Positions 12,859 to 25,479 of a stretch of 64,000 nt of DNA are shown here, in pieces. Location: the NCBI GenBank assembly GCA_003956705.1, contig QZCP01000112.1, positions 77,670-141,669 of the forward strand. The letters are read 5' to 3'. The translations under genes and the position numbers were made by a program. The first letter of the stretch is position 1. Each line of letters begins with the position of its first letter. The stretch is from Brevipalpus yothersi (Eukaryota; Arthropoda; Arachnida; Trombidiformes; Tenuipalpidae). The notes under the pieces are model-generated. The model did no database searches. It saw only the letters and a list, made by a program, of their open reading frames with translations, and was not told the origin of the DNA.

Positions 12859-14385
12859 GTAAGTATTGCCCAATACAAATGATATTGCCTTTAATTTTTC
12901 CCAATTCAATGATCGATATAGCCTAGATTGAGGAGTGCTAATCTTCGGTCGATTTCTTCTCAATTCATCTATCATGAGATTCATTATAGTCAATATTTAG
13001 ATTCGCTGTAAAAGAGAAGAACAATTGAGAGTTTTGATGATGAAAACTATGACGTTCCCTCTTTCTAAGGAGGCTCGAAGCATGAAGTTGGAAAAGATGG
13101 TCAAATAAGTCCAGTGATCCAGTGATCACTAGAGTCTATGTTTATTTTAAGAGCTGAAAAATACGCTTAGCTGGAGAAAAAAGTTTTGTTTTTTGTATTA
13201 TATCCTCCCAACATTGTGTGGAAAAGATTCTAGAAATTTGCACTGTAGTTTGTTAATAAGAATATTCATTTTTTTTTCAAGAGAGAATCATACTTTCTAC
13301 TTTCTTACACAATGCTTGTCCTCTAGGAAACAGAGATTCTAAGCTTAAGGTAACAAAGAAAAAGTAGTCAGGTATAAAGGTATGTTGTACAAATCATGAA
13401 AAAATTCAAAGTATGCATGTGAAACATCAATTTCATCATGAAATTCCATGAGGCTCCACCTGTTAACAACAGCTAAAAGCTGTTCGAAAGGTTGATCTAA
13501 AGTGACCAACCTAACTATCGATGGACCCATATGTTAAGCCAAACCTATGATTGTTTGATGTCTCTCCCATCTTCAAGGATTCGGGCCATTGCTGGAGAGG
13601 AAAATTCGAAAATTATCACACCGCCGAACTTCCACTTCCATGAATGTTTTGCATCCAAAAACTTTAACTTCTACTCCAAAATAAGAGTAGATTGAACAGA
13701 GTAAATGGAGGCAATAAAATAAGAATATCATGATTGTATAAATAGAAAGAAAAGACCAATAGTAGATGGGATATTGGATAGAAAAAGTCTGTTAGAGAGT
13801 GAATGGAAAGCAACCAATATTGAAAGTAAGACATAGTGAGCAACAACTGTAGCTCAATATCAGGAATCGGAAATAAACTAATGCTGATCCTTAGGGGACA
13901 CCAGTAGATGGAATAAATGCTAACCGTGAAACAGTTTAGCTCTAATTGAAACTAATTCAGAGGACTTTTCTTATCACAGTGAGCTAAGTTGTAAGAGTTT
14001 TGATGATAAAATAGCCTCTCTGTACATGGATTTTCTTCAACTCTCTCTTAAAGCTCAAGAGCTGCGGAAGCGAGTTTTCACTACTGACAACTAATCGCAG
14101 GGGAGAGATGAAGAAAGAACGAAAGATATGGTGGTATATGTATATGTGTTGGAAGAGAGAGAGAGCTAAAAGATATACCACTTGAACTGAAGAGAAGAGT
14201 GTAGCATTCACACCGAAGTCAGAATTTAGCTCTGGTGAATGCAGAATGAAGGAAGAACGAAGGTCGACTTGTTCACGACCGCGGAAAGTACTGCCAGAAG
14301 AACATAGGTAAGATTGATGACCCATTCGGAAACTTCAAATTAATCATATTTAAGCCTAGTTTTGCAAAATTATTATTGATAATTG

Positions 14386-14387
<2 letters not shown>

Positions 14388-14422
<35 letters not shown>
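14388..14422. repeat. (GA)n microsatellite
   Basis: Pure GA run of about 35 bases. Confidence 0.95.
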
Positions 14423-14425
<3 letters not shown>

Positions 14426-14602
14426 CTGACTGGTACTTGCTTAGACTGAGAGCAGCTCTGAATTTCTTCTCAGTGACCGTAATTTGGGCTTATTTTCCCA
14501 AATGCCGAGAATTCGATGTGAACCTGGTTGCGTGAGACATACTTAACTACGTTAGTCATTCCCGCCTAATCAATGAAATAGAAATGACACCAAGATTGAA
14601 GC

Positions 14603-14603
<1 letters not shown>

Positions 14604-14659
<56 letters not shown>
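14604..14659. repeat. (GA)n microsatellite
   Basis: GA run of about 56 bases with one AAA interruption near 14648. A plus-strand Arg-Glu pseudo-ORF over it is a repeat artefact. Confidence 0.95.
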
Positions 14660-15283
14660 TCTGTGGTGTCGCACGACAAGTGACCCTCCATTCAAGTGGT
14701 TGGATCCTCGTTATTCTCGAGTCGATCGAAAAAGGAGGAATGAGTTTAAGTCACGAAAATTTTTGCAAAGAGAAGCTTCTCTCCATCAAACAGCCCTAAT
14801 TAGAGGCCGATTATTCGCTTTGAATCACTCTCGTCTCTGTAGCGGGACTTGACCCTCTTCTTTCTCTGCAAAAAGTGTAAAAAAAGCGATCAAAAGGTAG
14901 AAGCAATTCCGTAAGACTATCTGGCGGAAAGTACTTTTCTGATTTATTCCTGCAATGATTGATTGCTATCATGTGGGCATAGAAAATCTTCTGAATTTCT
15001 ACTCTTGTGAGAATTGCTGCCTTGTCTTCCTCAATCATAGGAGCCCTCAATCAGAATGACTATCAGAATGCTACAGAGTCTCATTTCCTCGGAACAAAGG
15101 ATGGAGAGCATCCAAAAAATAATAATAATAAAAGAGTTTCTCTACTTCCAGATGTTTCTTTGTTGATCTTGAGAATTTCTCCGTACATTAGTGTATAAGC
15201 TTTGATGAAAGGTTCCTGGCCTCCGAAGATGTGATGCAATCTGACTATGAAAAGCATGAAGGCGGTCGAATAGTAGTTGGTAA

Positions 15284-15309
15284 ATAGTAGTAGTAGTAGT
15301 AGTAGTAGT
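15284..15309. repeat. (TAG)n trinucleotide repeat
   Basis: About eight TAG/AGT units in a row. On the minus strand they read as poly-Leu in a spurious frame. Confidence 0.93.
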
Positions 15310-15535
15310 GAGTCAGATTCATAAAAGACGAGTTGATTCGAGCAAGCAAGCCATAAATGATCACACCGATTAAACTCAATCGACGCTGATTGCCGAGCTC
15401 GGGGTTGTTTGAATAACTTCGCTTCCCTATCCATCCTAATTTGCATCCTGAGTAATTAGGGGAGGCAAGTAGTGGTAATTGAGGTTGCTTGATTATATGA
15501 CTCCCTCGGCTCCCAAAAAGCTCTCACGTACCGCC

Positions 15536-15569
15536 TTTTTCATCCTCCAAGTTGCTGGAGGATGAAAAA
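15536..15569. repeat. Perfect inverted repeat, 14-bp arms, 6-base loop
   Basis: Left arm TTTTTCATCCTCCA (15536-15549) pairs fully with right arm TGGAGGATGAAAAA (15556-15569) around the loop AGTTGC. It could form a hairpin in RNA or DNA. No element or gene was recognised around it. Confidence 0.85.
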
Positions 15570-16950
15570 TTCTACTTGGATTCACTCATCGAGCCTTTTT
15601 TCAAAAATATTCACCACAAGAAGATGTGTCAATTTTAAATGAATCCTCTTAAACTCGCAGGATTTGAGAAGGCTCTTTTCATCGATTGATGGATGAGAAC
15701 ATGGCTCTTGGCTCCTTCATTTCGGCCACAAAACTTTAATTGAGCGAGAAAATAAGCCCAAAAATTCACCTTATCCCAATTCCATGGACCAAGTGGGTAA
15801 TAGTAGAAACGAGAGGCTGATCGGAATGTATGTATTTTTTATTGGCAAGAATATGAGTTCAAAGGCATTGCTTAATACCGATATTGAATGTTTGCTGATG
15901 AGGTTGCTCGGAAGTTTATTCTGTAGCTCATCAACATAGATGGTATCGACAATCGATGGTCATTTTTCTCATTGAATGAATGGAAAAGTAAGCGGATGAG
16001 TAAGTACTATATGTACACCCTTAGGCTCATCTATGGACTTGGCCAGCGGTTTGGGAACATTTCTACGGCAAACATGATGATGATAGGCTCCAGAGGCGAA
16101 GAAATACAGCAAAACTTGGAATTGAGGAGAAAAAAGCAATAGACTATGCACTAGGGGTACAATTTTTTTCCAATTCAAATGATAAATCTACTGATCACCA
16201 AAATTGACTCAATTCTCGCAAATATGCCGGAGAGATGCATCGACTGATCACGCTCGGCAACCTACTGCCGCTTATAGAGCCCACCAATTCTGCAGCAGTT
16301 CATCTTTGCAAAAAAAGTCTCACGCCTATCGAGCTACAAACACAACTGATCGATACTCGGCAAGGCCACAATCGTACTTTTGGAAGGGGCAAAAAGGTGA
16401 GATGTGAATTGAGTTTCTCGCTATTCAATACATCTAGTGACCGCAATCAGACATAACTATTGTAGAGAGTAAAGCTCATTTATCATTCTTCGGCCAGTTC
16501 CGTGAACATTCTTGTTGGGTTTTGCTGCATCTTTTTTCTAGAAATCCGAATTGCACCATCTTCCAGCTAAAATGTAGCGGTTGGTTATGATCGTTGAGAT
16601 TATACAGCTCAAAATATTCAAAAATTCTAAAATGTGCAGGAAAAATATATTTGACCACCTTCATTGGATTTACAGTCTCTTCATCTGACTTAAACGCTTA
16701 TTTCACAAAACATGTATCATTTTTCAAATGTGTTTAGTCCATTTTCCAAATCACTGGAACTTCTTCTATTTAACTTGGAGAATTATGAATTTAATGATGA
16801 TAATTGGACAAAAGAGACTGAAGAGAGATACAATCCAGCTTATCAATCGAATTTATACTTCATCCATGAATGAAAAACTTCCGAAGTATGACAGAGGATC
16901 ATATTCGATGATTTCGACAATCACTTTCCCCGATAATCTGTGATGCTAGC

Positions 16951-17277
16951 TCAAAAGCATAAAACTTTATCTGTGGAGCTTGGACAGTGCCTTCTCACAT
17001 AGTACAATCGGACTTTTTTGGTTTGATGACCAAAAATTATCAACTCATTGTAAACTATCATGTAAAAAAACTTCAAGCCCACCTTGTATTTTAGTTGATT
17101 GAACAGAGTCTCAATTGGGCTGAAATACGGTGGGTAAGAGATCAAAAAGATGAGATCGATCTTGATTGCAGCATCAGTAGCGAGGTTTCTAACCTGCTCA
17201 TGGTAGTCAAAACGCACATTGTCTAATACCAGAGAGATCTTCCAATGGCTTAAGTGTTCAGTTTGATTTTTTGTCAA
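16951..17277 (-). mobile_element. Decayed Tc1/mariner-type transposase fragment
   Basis: A 108-codon minus-strand frame carries the second half of an IS630/Tc1/mariner DDE catalytic domain: ISLVLDN (second Asp) and, 37 residues after that Asp, the Glu of SYPPYFSPIETLFNQLK, equivalent to the family's YSPxLNPIE motif. The first catalytic Asp, the DNA-binding helix-turn-helix and the terminal inverted repeats were not found, and the frame lacks the upstream half of the protein. It is therefore a remnant, not an active element. The D-to-E spacing fits the superfamily, but decay makes a subfamily call unsafe. Confidence 0.75.
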
Positions 17278-20200
17278 CTGAGATAAGTTTTATTGAATTC
17301 GAAATTAAGCTCAACTTGCATGAGAATCTTTCCCCTTTCATCATCTCGCTGCTGATGGAGATTCAAGTTATCCGAAAAAGATTCTAGCTCTTGTCAAAAG
17401 CCTTCTCAACTGAAATGAATGCATATTTCAGGAGGGAAATTCCAATTACTCAATAATTCTTAGATCATGGGTTTTGTCTGTGGAGTTCGTGGTTCAGAAG
17501 AGAAGCTTCTGATTTTAGATATATGTTAGGAGTCAGAAATTTTCGCAATCGTATCAACCGCAAATGAACCAAATGAGTATACATACTCGTATCGTTTTGG
17601 TGATCATAGGGAGACAATCTCATCTGTATTTTGTTACAATTTTTTCTTCACAGTTCTTCAGTATTCATTCAGGATAGCATCTTTCCACTAGTAAGAAGAA
17701 AAAATATCTCCTCTATCCCTACTGAAACACCTTTTCCACGAAAAATTTCTAAAATAGCTAAAATATTATTGACTGATAGTGGCCTTTTTTGATTACAACT
17801 TTTAAAATGAAAAAAATATTCAATATCTCAATTGAAAAATTTGAGAAACCCATCAAATGATTCTCTAGCATGAGGAACTGAAAACTGAAATGAAACCAGA
17901 GTTCCCATCTCCGGATCAATGAACACCCTGGAGAGTGTATGTCAGATGTTCAAAACAATGGAAACAGTCAGAAAGCGTGAAATGTTGTTTCAAAAAGTCA
18001 TTCTGGGCTTGAGCATTCAAGATCAACCAACTCATCAAAATATTCCATGAATTTTTTAGATGAGTGCCCCTGGATATCTCGGTACACTTTATCTTAAACA
18101 TGATACTTGGGATACAAATGCATTAGCCTTTTGGGTGACTGAATTTGTGAGATGAAAATCATTCCCAAGAACCATAATCTATCATGTTCTTCTAAGATCG
18201 TTACAACATTAACTTTTAGACATATGAACATTGAAACGTTCTTCTAAGAGAAATAGTTATTTAGTCATTTTACACGATGCTTATGAAGTGTTTCTAACAT
18301 CTTATAGATTTCTACAAAGAAAAATTCACACTAATTTTTGCCAGAATTCTATTGAAATGCATACATAATTCTGAAGTATAGAGTATAGAGTGAGATATTG
18401 GATTTGGTTTTTCGGTCAAAATTAAAAATATGCTATACATCCTCATCAACAGTTTTAGGATTGAAAATATAATCAATTTAACAACCAAAAAGTGCGATTT
18501 GCTGACCATGCCAAGAGCTTTAAGATTACTCTATGGTCCGTGAGACGGTCTGAGAATCAGCACAGTAATTAAGGTTAGTATAGTGAAAAAAAGAGATGAA
18601 TTTTGAGGAACACATTAATCTCACTTCAACTCATTTGCATAGCTATAGTAAGTAAGAGATGGCCTATATTTGGTTTCCAGCGGTCCTATATGTTGAGCGA
18701 TTTGAGTTGGCCAAAAAGCCTCCACCCTGAACTGATAGATGAGGCTCTTGCCATCTTATCGTTTCTACATTCAAGACTAGAGAAGCACGAGCAAACTTGA
18801 TGAATGGGTGAGAAAGGCTGCATCCAATCTTTAGGCACTTTTAATTGCTGAGATCAAATGAATTGCCAGTTCGAGCAGTCCCACCCTCGCTAATTACACT
18901 CAAATTCATTCATTCTTCCCGGCCGTTCATTACGTCTTCCATGTGCTCTGAATGGCCACGCTGGTCCATCACCTCCGTGAGTGGTAACAGCTTGGAAAAA
19001 AACTTAAACGTGAGCACTAGCTAGTCTGTTTGGACGAATTCTGATTGTACTACCAGACACACATCCTAGTACTTTCTTCCAGAAAACTCATCATAAACAC
19101 AATGAGCTCAGTTGGTAAACGAATCGCCAGCAATAATCATGATGAGCGCTCACGATATTCAACTTGAGCGGATGATTTTTTTGGCCATCTCAGGCATCGA
19201 GGAAAAACATGCTGCTAATTAAAGGGGATGCGGTTTGGACGAACTGATTTGAAGGCAAAATGCTTCATCGAGTTGGCCCGCACGCATCAGGCCACACCGG
19301 TCTCGTCATCGCCATCAAGAGGATGAATTATTTATTTATTTCAAGAGAAGAGTCATGATGGCAGGTGGATAGAAGATTACGGTTTGTTGAAATAAGATTA
19401 TGATGCTGCAGCCGTGAATGCGAATATTTGGAGCACTCTTAAGAGCTCTCACTTCTATTTGTATCTATCATTTTGGAAGAATATCATCAAACCTTGACAG
19501 GAAGCTGATGATCGAATCGATTTCACATTTTAGTTTAAGCCCATATCGAAGTTGTATGGGATGTTTACTTTTTGAAGAGTTTTCTCGAGATAGAATCAGT
19601 GAGAAACTATCTAAAATCCAGGAGCCACGCGATACCAATATCAGCCATTTATAAGAGTCAAAAACGTTCTTGGAGATGGAAATATTTCAAAAGTACTCAA
19701 TCTGATCAGCCAAGTTTCTATGAGATTCGAAAAGGTTCGAGTCTTTAAAAGGTGCTTACAAAGAAGAAAAGGTGCTCAAAAGCATTGATGAAAAGAATAC
19801 CTCACAGTAAGATGTTATTTGAATCATTATCATTATCATCGGTAAGATGTAATTGTGAGTGATTATAGTTGGGAGAAGTGACTAATTATGATTTGTTTTC
19901 ATCTGAAATACAAGCGATAGCTCTCAACATGAAGAGGAAAGAAAATCTGCTCCACAATGTCTAGTTTCTCTCAGGAGAAAGAGATCCACAGCGACTGAAT
20001 GGATGAAGTTTATATCCGGGAGATTTTAGCAAATTTTTTTGATTCACTCTAGAATCAGACATCCAAGGTACATTGTATCGAGAGATTACAAAAGCTAACG
20101 GAGAAAATTGGAAGAATGATGGAGGAAAATTGGGGAGAAAAAGCAAAAATGTTCTGCTATGGCCCTAGTTCGGGTGAAGTTTTTTGCCTGATTATGAATT

Positions 20201-20760
20201 GATAAAAATGTTTCAAATAATAAATGGAGATCATGGAGTAGAAAATTTTTGATCAAAAAGAATGGAAAGGAAAAAATAGTAAGAGAGCCAGTGAGAAGAA
20301 AAGTGTAATTTTCAGGCGAAAACTGTGCTCGAAAATGAAAAAGAAATTGTGTGCATAGAAATGATGGTGAGCTAGAAGATTAGAAAGTTCTGGAATGTAA
20401 TGGGCTAAGATGTAGTGCGAAAGGTGGCAGAAGAATAATACGATTTATTGGTTTGAGAAAGGCTCGAAAGAGTCACCAGATTCCTGATTACAAGATATTA
20501 ACATGATTACCAATTTCAAAAATCAATCTCTTTCGTGCCTTATAATATCAAATCATGTAATGAAGCGAAATACCTAGTGATTTTCCAACGAATAACATTT
20601 GATCTGCAGTCGATGAGAAGTACAACCATATAAAATCTATGGAGATAATCTTTCAGGGACACCATACACTTGTGTCTCAGAAAATTAAATTCGGAACCAG
20701 CAGCAGATGAAATGCAATGAACAACGTTCTGTTCATCTACGAACCTGAATCTAGAAAAAG
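17278..20760. other. Gene-poor stretch
   Basis: Nothing recognisable was seen on either strand. Part of it next to the transposase remnant may belong to the same dead element, but no terminal repeats were identified. Open frames are short and carry no known motif. Confidence 0.55.
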
Positions 20761-21423
20761 GAGAGAAAAAGCCGGCGAGAATGATTTGAATTTGGCGGTT
20801 CCAAGCGGATGTTCATTGTTGAGAAAACAGAGAGAAAGAGACAGAGTTTAGTAAAGAGTCTCTCTTATGAGTGTGGCCACATGATAGAGACGAATATTTG
20901 ATTAACATTTAATTCTTCATTTGTTATTTAAAAACATCCATAGTTTTACTCTCATTCTTTTTCTCTTTGTGTATTATTGTCAAAATTTGCTTGGTAGTGA
21001 TCTCGATTGTTGAGAGGAAAGTGTTTGGTTAAGAGTCTGCCGGATCCCATTATTGGCCGTCCTAACGTGACCTTGTTATCACTTTCTACTTGAATCGACC
21101 CCATCATTTCGACTCTTTTAGGATTAAAATTTTTATCAGATTTCAGACTCTTTCACCGATGAACTAGTCGTTTAGGATTCTGATGATTGACAACTTCGTC
21201 GATTGGAAGGACTAATTCTATCAACTACCTTCTCATATTCTTTCCCAACTTTTAATCGGACTCCTTTTTGTCCTCAGATTCATAAAATTATTGGCTTCAC
21301 TCCTTCTATCTTGAGATTGGTGATGAGTGATGGAGTTGACAGATTCATTCGTCAAGTTGCTGCTGTTTACCTCAAAATTAATATAATTGTTTACTAGGCT
21401 GATAGACCAGCTAAAGGCACTGA
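20761..21423 (+). pseudogene. IPO7: Broken duplicate of the importin-7 promoter and 5' exons
   Basis: This segment repeats the start of the functional importin-7 locus (about 29863-30835) with a few percent base differences. It includes the upstream region (AAAGCCGGCGAG, GAGTCTGCCGGATCC, ATTGGCCGTCCTAAC), part of intron 1 and the beginning of exon 2. The roughly 330 bp holding coding exon 1 and the start codon are missing. Exon 2 still reads IHKIIGFTPSILRLVMSDGV, but hits a stop where the functional gene has TGG (TAC TAG GC for TAC TGG GC); similarity fades soon after 21423. Because intron 1 sequence is retained, this is a DNA-level duplication, not a retrocopy. The copied promoter could still fire. 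Confidence 0.9.
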
Positions 21424-23418
21424 GATAACGATAATGAGAGGCTAAGTTGTTACCATTAGACTAATTATTTTATTTTGTTCATCTAAGTTTCAGATACACT
21501 CACTTTAGTAGGACAGAGAGTAATCTTGTAGAATTTCAGAATAGATTCCAATTTAGATGATATTCTGCTGCTCTCGTGTTCTTGCTGATGGTATCTGGTG
21601 TTTAGAATGGATTTTTTGATGGGTCTAGTCGACACGTCCAACTTATTCTTCAATTACGAAGCGAGATTGAAGTTTTTTCCTCCTGCTTTTGGCGCCAAAT
21701 CGGATCTTAGAATGAACAGGGAATCATCCTTTTTGCCAGTTCCAATTTTTCCGTCATAATCTCACTTTTCGAGTTCCTGAGTTTCTAATGTATTTCATTT
21801 CAAGAGTTTTGTATGGTCTCTGATGAATTAATCACAGGCAAAATATTAGCTAATATTTCGACACAAAATGTCTATCAAATCTTGGTTGAGATCTGTGAAA
21901 AATATTCAGAGATCATAATTATAAAGATTAAGTTAGATTAAAAGTAAAAATTTTATCAATTTCTCTCGAAAAGCTGTGGTTAATTTATAAATCTGGGCCA
22001 TCAGGAACATTTATATCCTTTTTTTCGATTTTCTTCAAAAAAAATCTGATTTACGAAGGAGAGTTGGAATTTCACCAAAAGACTTTCCAGCTAATGAGTG
22101 AAAATATATGTGATATCCAGAGCAGAGACAAAATATTGAGGATCTATTTTTTGCACCGCCTATTTGATCAAAATGTGGTTTATTTTCTCTCCTTACTCGA
22201 GGATTATGATATCATTTCCAGAAATTTTTTCAATAGTATCATTATTCATTGGACAATTCATCTTCTCAAACAAATTTTAATCTGGATAGAGTTCTAAACT
22301 CTGAGCTCTCTAACAAAATTTTTGTGAGGGGTGGTATTTCGTTCAGAAAAGACGGAATAGTGCTGTTACTGTAGTGTGTATTAGGGTAACTTCTCAATAG
22401 CTCGAGTGTATAGCTGAAATTTGACGCAAATTTTTTGGTCTTTAGTACTATTACCCTTCTGGCTAATCCTGAGGCAAAGCCACAAGGACGCAGACCATCT
22501 TGATAGTGATCATCATGAGAAAAAGCAACATGGGCTCTTTTTCAATCCTCAGCCATTCTGTGTGATTATGTGCCATCGTCTTGAGAGGCAGGACCGATTC
22601 ACCGATTCACTAGACGGCAGTGTGTTTATCAACATGAAGCTTCCTATGTGTATTTTTCTCTGGGCGTTCTCTACTTAGCTTCTATTTGCTTCTCTTTCCT
22701 CCTCTTTTATCCACTTTTCTGGCTACGTAACGAAAAGCGATTACTTCAACTCGTGAAGGCTGAAACCATGCTCCTGATGGATAGGGATTTTTCAGAGCCT
22801 ATTGAATCGTAATCATCTTTTCGCAAACGAAATTTTCTTCACTCTTGGTATACTCAATGTTAGTTTTTGTTACTCGATAATTTACATATGTTTTCATCGG
22901 CTTTTCATCGAAAAGCCAGTCCAAGCTTCTAGTGTCTCGAAACATCGTTTGTATTCTTGTAATCATCAAGTTAGAGGGGCTTACTGTCACAGAAATCATT
23001 TCTCCTGATCAACGCATGTTAGTGAGTTACCAACTGTTCAGTTTGTTCTCTAAGTGTCAGTTTGTTCTTTGAGTGTCATTTTGTTCGAGTGTCTGTTTTC
23101 CTTTTCTTCAACTTTACAGTGAAGAAAAAATTTGCGTTTAATTTTGAAAACCTGAATCAATAGTGATGACAACTTTTTTTCTCTTGCAATGGATTATTAG
23201 ATTTTTTCTCTTGCAATGGATATCTAGATTCTGAATTGTTACGTTGAAGTCACAGTTCCTATTTGAATTAATTTTTACAAACAATTTCGTCAGTTTCCGA
23301 AGTTTTTCGGGTCATTTGATCCCGAAAATCATTCTCAAGACCTAACTTCGGCTCTAAAACGAAGCTCACGTGGGTCATCTCATCCGGAATTTGTGAGTGA
23401 AATCAACTACTAATCCTG
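21424..23418. other. Intergenic region upstream of the nuclear receptor
   Basis: No gene was recognised. It holds two small tandem repeats, CAGTTTGTTCTCTAAGTGT-like units at about 23037-23095 and a 27-bp direct repeat at 23175-23228. The nuclear receptor promoter presumably lies in its last part. Confidence 0.55.
23175..23228. repeat. 27-bp tandem duplication
   Basis: Two adjacent 27-bp units beginning TTTTTTCTCTTGCAATGGA (23175-23201 and 23202-23228) differ only near their 3' ends. They lie about 200 bp before the nuclear receptor start codon. Confidence 0.9.
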
Positions 23419-25479
23419 ATGAAGTTTCGTTACTCTGCGGCATCTGTAATGCCGCCGAAAATCTGTAGAGCGTGTGGTGATGTTGCTCAAGGATTCAATT
23501 TCAACGTCGTTACCTGCGAAAGCTGTAAAGCTTTCTTCCGGAGAAATGCTCACAAAAAGGAGGTAGGAACTGCTCTCTACATCGAAGGATGATAGAATTC
23601 TCTGTTAGATCTAGATTAACATTGTACAAGATTGATCAAGTGTTATTGAAAGTGATAAGTTGTCGCATGATTGACAATTAATCGTCGAGAAAAACAATCA
23701 ACACCTTTTGTATCGATACATCGCTTGATAGCTATCGATTGATCAGCTTTGCTATTTTGATCTATTTACAGCGTCTCCAGTGCTCGTTCAGCAATAATTG
23801 CAAGATTGATGTCAAAACAAGGCGTTTTTGTCAAAAGTGTCGACTTGAGAAATGTTTCGCCGTTGGTATGAAGCAAGAGTGGATTCTCACTGAAGAACAG
23901 AAGCAGAAAAAAAGAGAAAAAATCATCGAGAATAGAATCAAGAAAGCTGCACTTGGCCCAACAACCCCGAATCAATTGAGCCAATCAAGTCAATCAAGTC
24001 AATCGAGACTAGCCACACACTACTCAGAAACATCATGTGAAACTCAGACAGGAATGGAAACATATCAGCCTCCTCAACAATCAATTTTGCATCAGCCATC
24101 AGCCACCTTAGCTTCGACCACATACGATTGTCCAACTAATCCATTGATGAATCATATTGATTCCATTTATGCTGAAGTATATCCGGTGAATGATTATTTA
24201 CCATCTCAAGGAGTGAACAATCTATCGATGGGAAGCTCTAATTTGTACTACCCCAACAATCCACCTTATCATTATGAACATAGTCACTACTCAGCCAGTA
24301 GTTCCAACTCAGAGGCTCCAATAGAAGCAAGCAATCGGAGCATCAAAGTGTACCAACGGATCCTTGAAACTAATTTCACACCAATTTTTTTGAGAGACAA
24401 TAATCTTATTACAGGTGCTCCTCTCAATGAACTAGAAACAATGAAGCTCAATGAGTTAGCCGAAGCATTCAAACAGATTGATGATCCTCTCATCACTCAG
24501 CATCTCGATGACAACCTGGTTGACCTATCAGATCTTGCCAATTTGACTGAAATTGCCATCAAACGTCTTATCCGTTGGTGTAAGCAAATACAAAGTTTCC
24601 AAAATTTGTGTCGAGATGATCAAATTGCTTTACTCAAAGGAGGTGTAGTGGAAATGCTTTTGATTAAGGCATCGATAAATTTCAATCCTGACGCTGGAGC
24701 TTGGGAGGTAGGGAAAACTTTTATACATTCAATGCTTGTTTCCTAGAATGTGAAAGAAAAATACAATTGTTTTAATTATCTGTACCATAATCATCCCATC
24801 TCACCTCTTTATCCCCATCAGTTGAATTCACATTGACTCATGATCTTATCTCAAAAAGCTATTCTTTTTATCGACCTTCTCCAGCATTTTTTTTGTTTCA
24901 TATTCATTGTATTCATTGTATGTTTTGGATTGATTGGATATATTCTCTTTATCACTGAACACAGGATAATCATACAAAATGTGGCATGCCGATCAAAGTC
25001 TTACAGAAAGCGAAAGGCGATTTGTACAACGTTCAAGTTGATTTTATGCACAATTTCAACTCTTCTTTGAGAAAAGATGAGAACGTTAATTTGCTTCTGA
25101 CTGCAATTGTTTTGTTCAGCAGCGATCGACCAAGTCTTCGCCACCCAAACACCGTAAGGTGAGGTGTATTTTGCTATCTTATGATCTATAACAGAACCCA
25201 ATCAGATTTTTATTTCATTTTTTCTTTTCTTCCTTCATTTCCAGATTGGAACAATCCTCTTACGAATACCTTTTGAGAAGATATCTGGAGGCTCGCTGCC
25301 CAGTTGACACTTGTCATGCCATGACTGACTATCTACATTTGATGCATGTACTAGAATATTTGAGAGAATTGAACGACAGGTTTACAAAATTATACCTAGA
25401 ACTTGGACCAGAAGTCATTGGTCCCCTGCTGATTGAAATTCTCGACTTGCCACCCACCAGTATGCAAATGTCTGCATAG
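23419..25479 (+). CDS. HR96: HR96-like nuclear receptor (NR1J family)
   Basis: Ligand-regulated transcription factor related to Drosophila HR96 and to vertebrate VDR/PXR/CAR, known in arthropods for xenobiotic and lipid responses. Exons 23419-23562, 23772-24707, 24965-25158 and 25245-25479 join to 502 codons. The DNA-binding domain has two C4 zinc fingers: CRACGD...CESCKAFFRR, with the P-box ESCKA that marks the HR96/NR1J group, and LQCSFSNNCKID...RRFCQKCRLEKC. A long Ser/Gln/Pro/Tyr-rich hinge follows (about residues 95-215). The ligand-binding domain includes FQNLCRDDQIALLKGG, typical of helices 3-5, and ends with an AF-2 core PLLIEILDL. A second in-frame ATG at 23449 (MPPKIC) is an alternative start. 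All zinc ligands and the AF-2 helix are present, so the gene looks functional. Confidence 0.92.

Larger units (their letters stand above)
12859..16950. other. Gene-poor stretch with simple repeats
   Basis: No coding region was recognised on either strand. It contains two GA tracts (14388-14422 and 14604-14659), a TAG trinucleotide repeat (15284-15309) and a perfect hairpin (15536-15569). The open frames here are short, lack recognisable motifs and have low-complexity or random-looking composition. Confidence 0.6.

Noticed and set aside
16235..16456. Plus-strand frames near the transposase remnant
   Set aside because: No transposase motif; unrelated in frame and strand to the DDE fragment.
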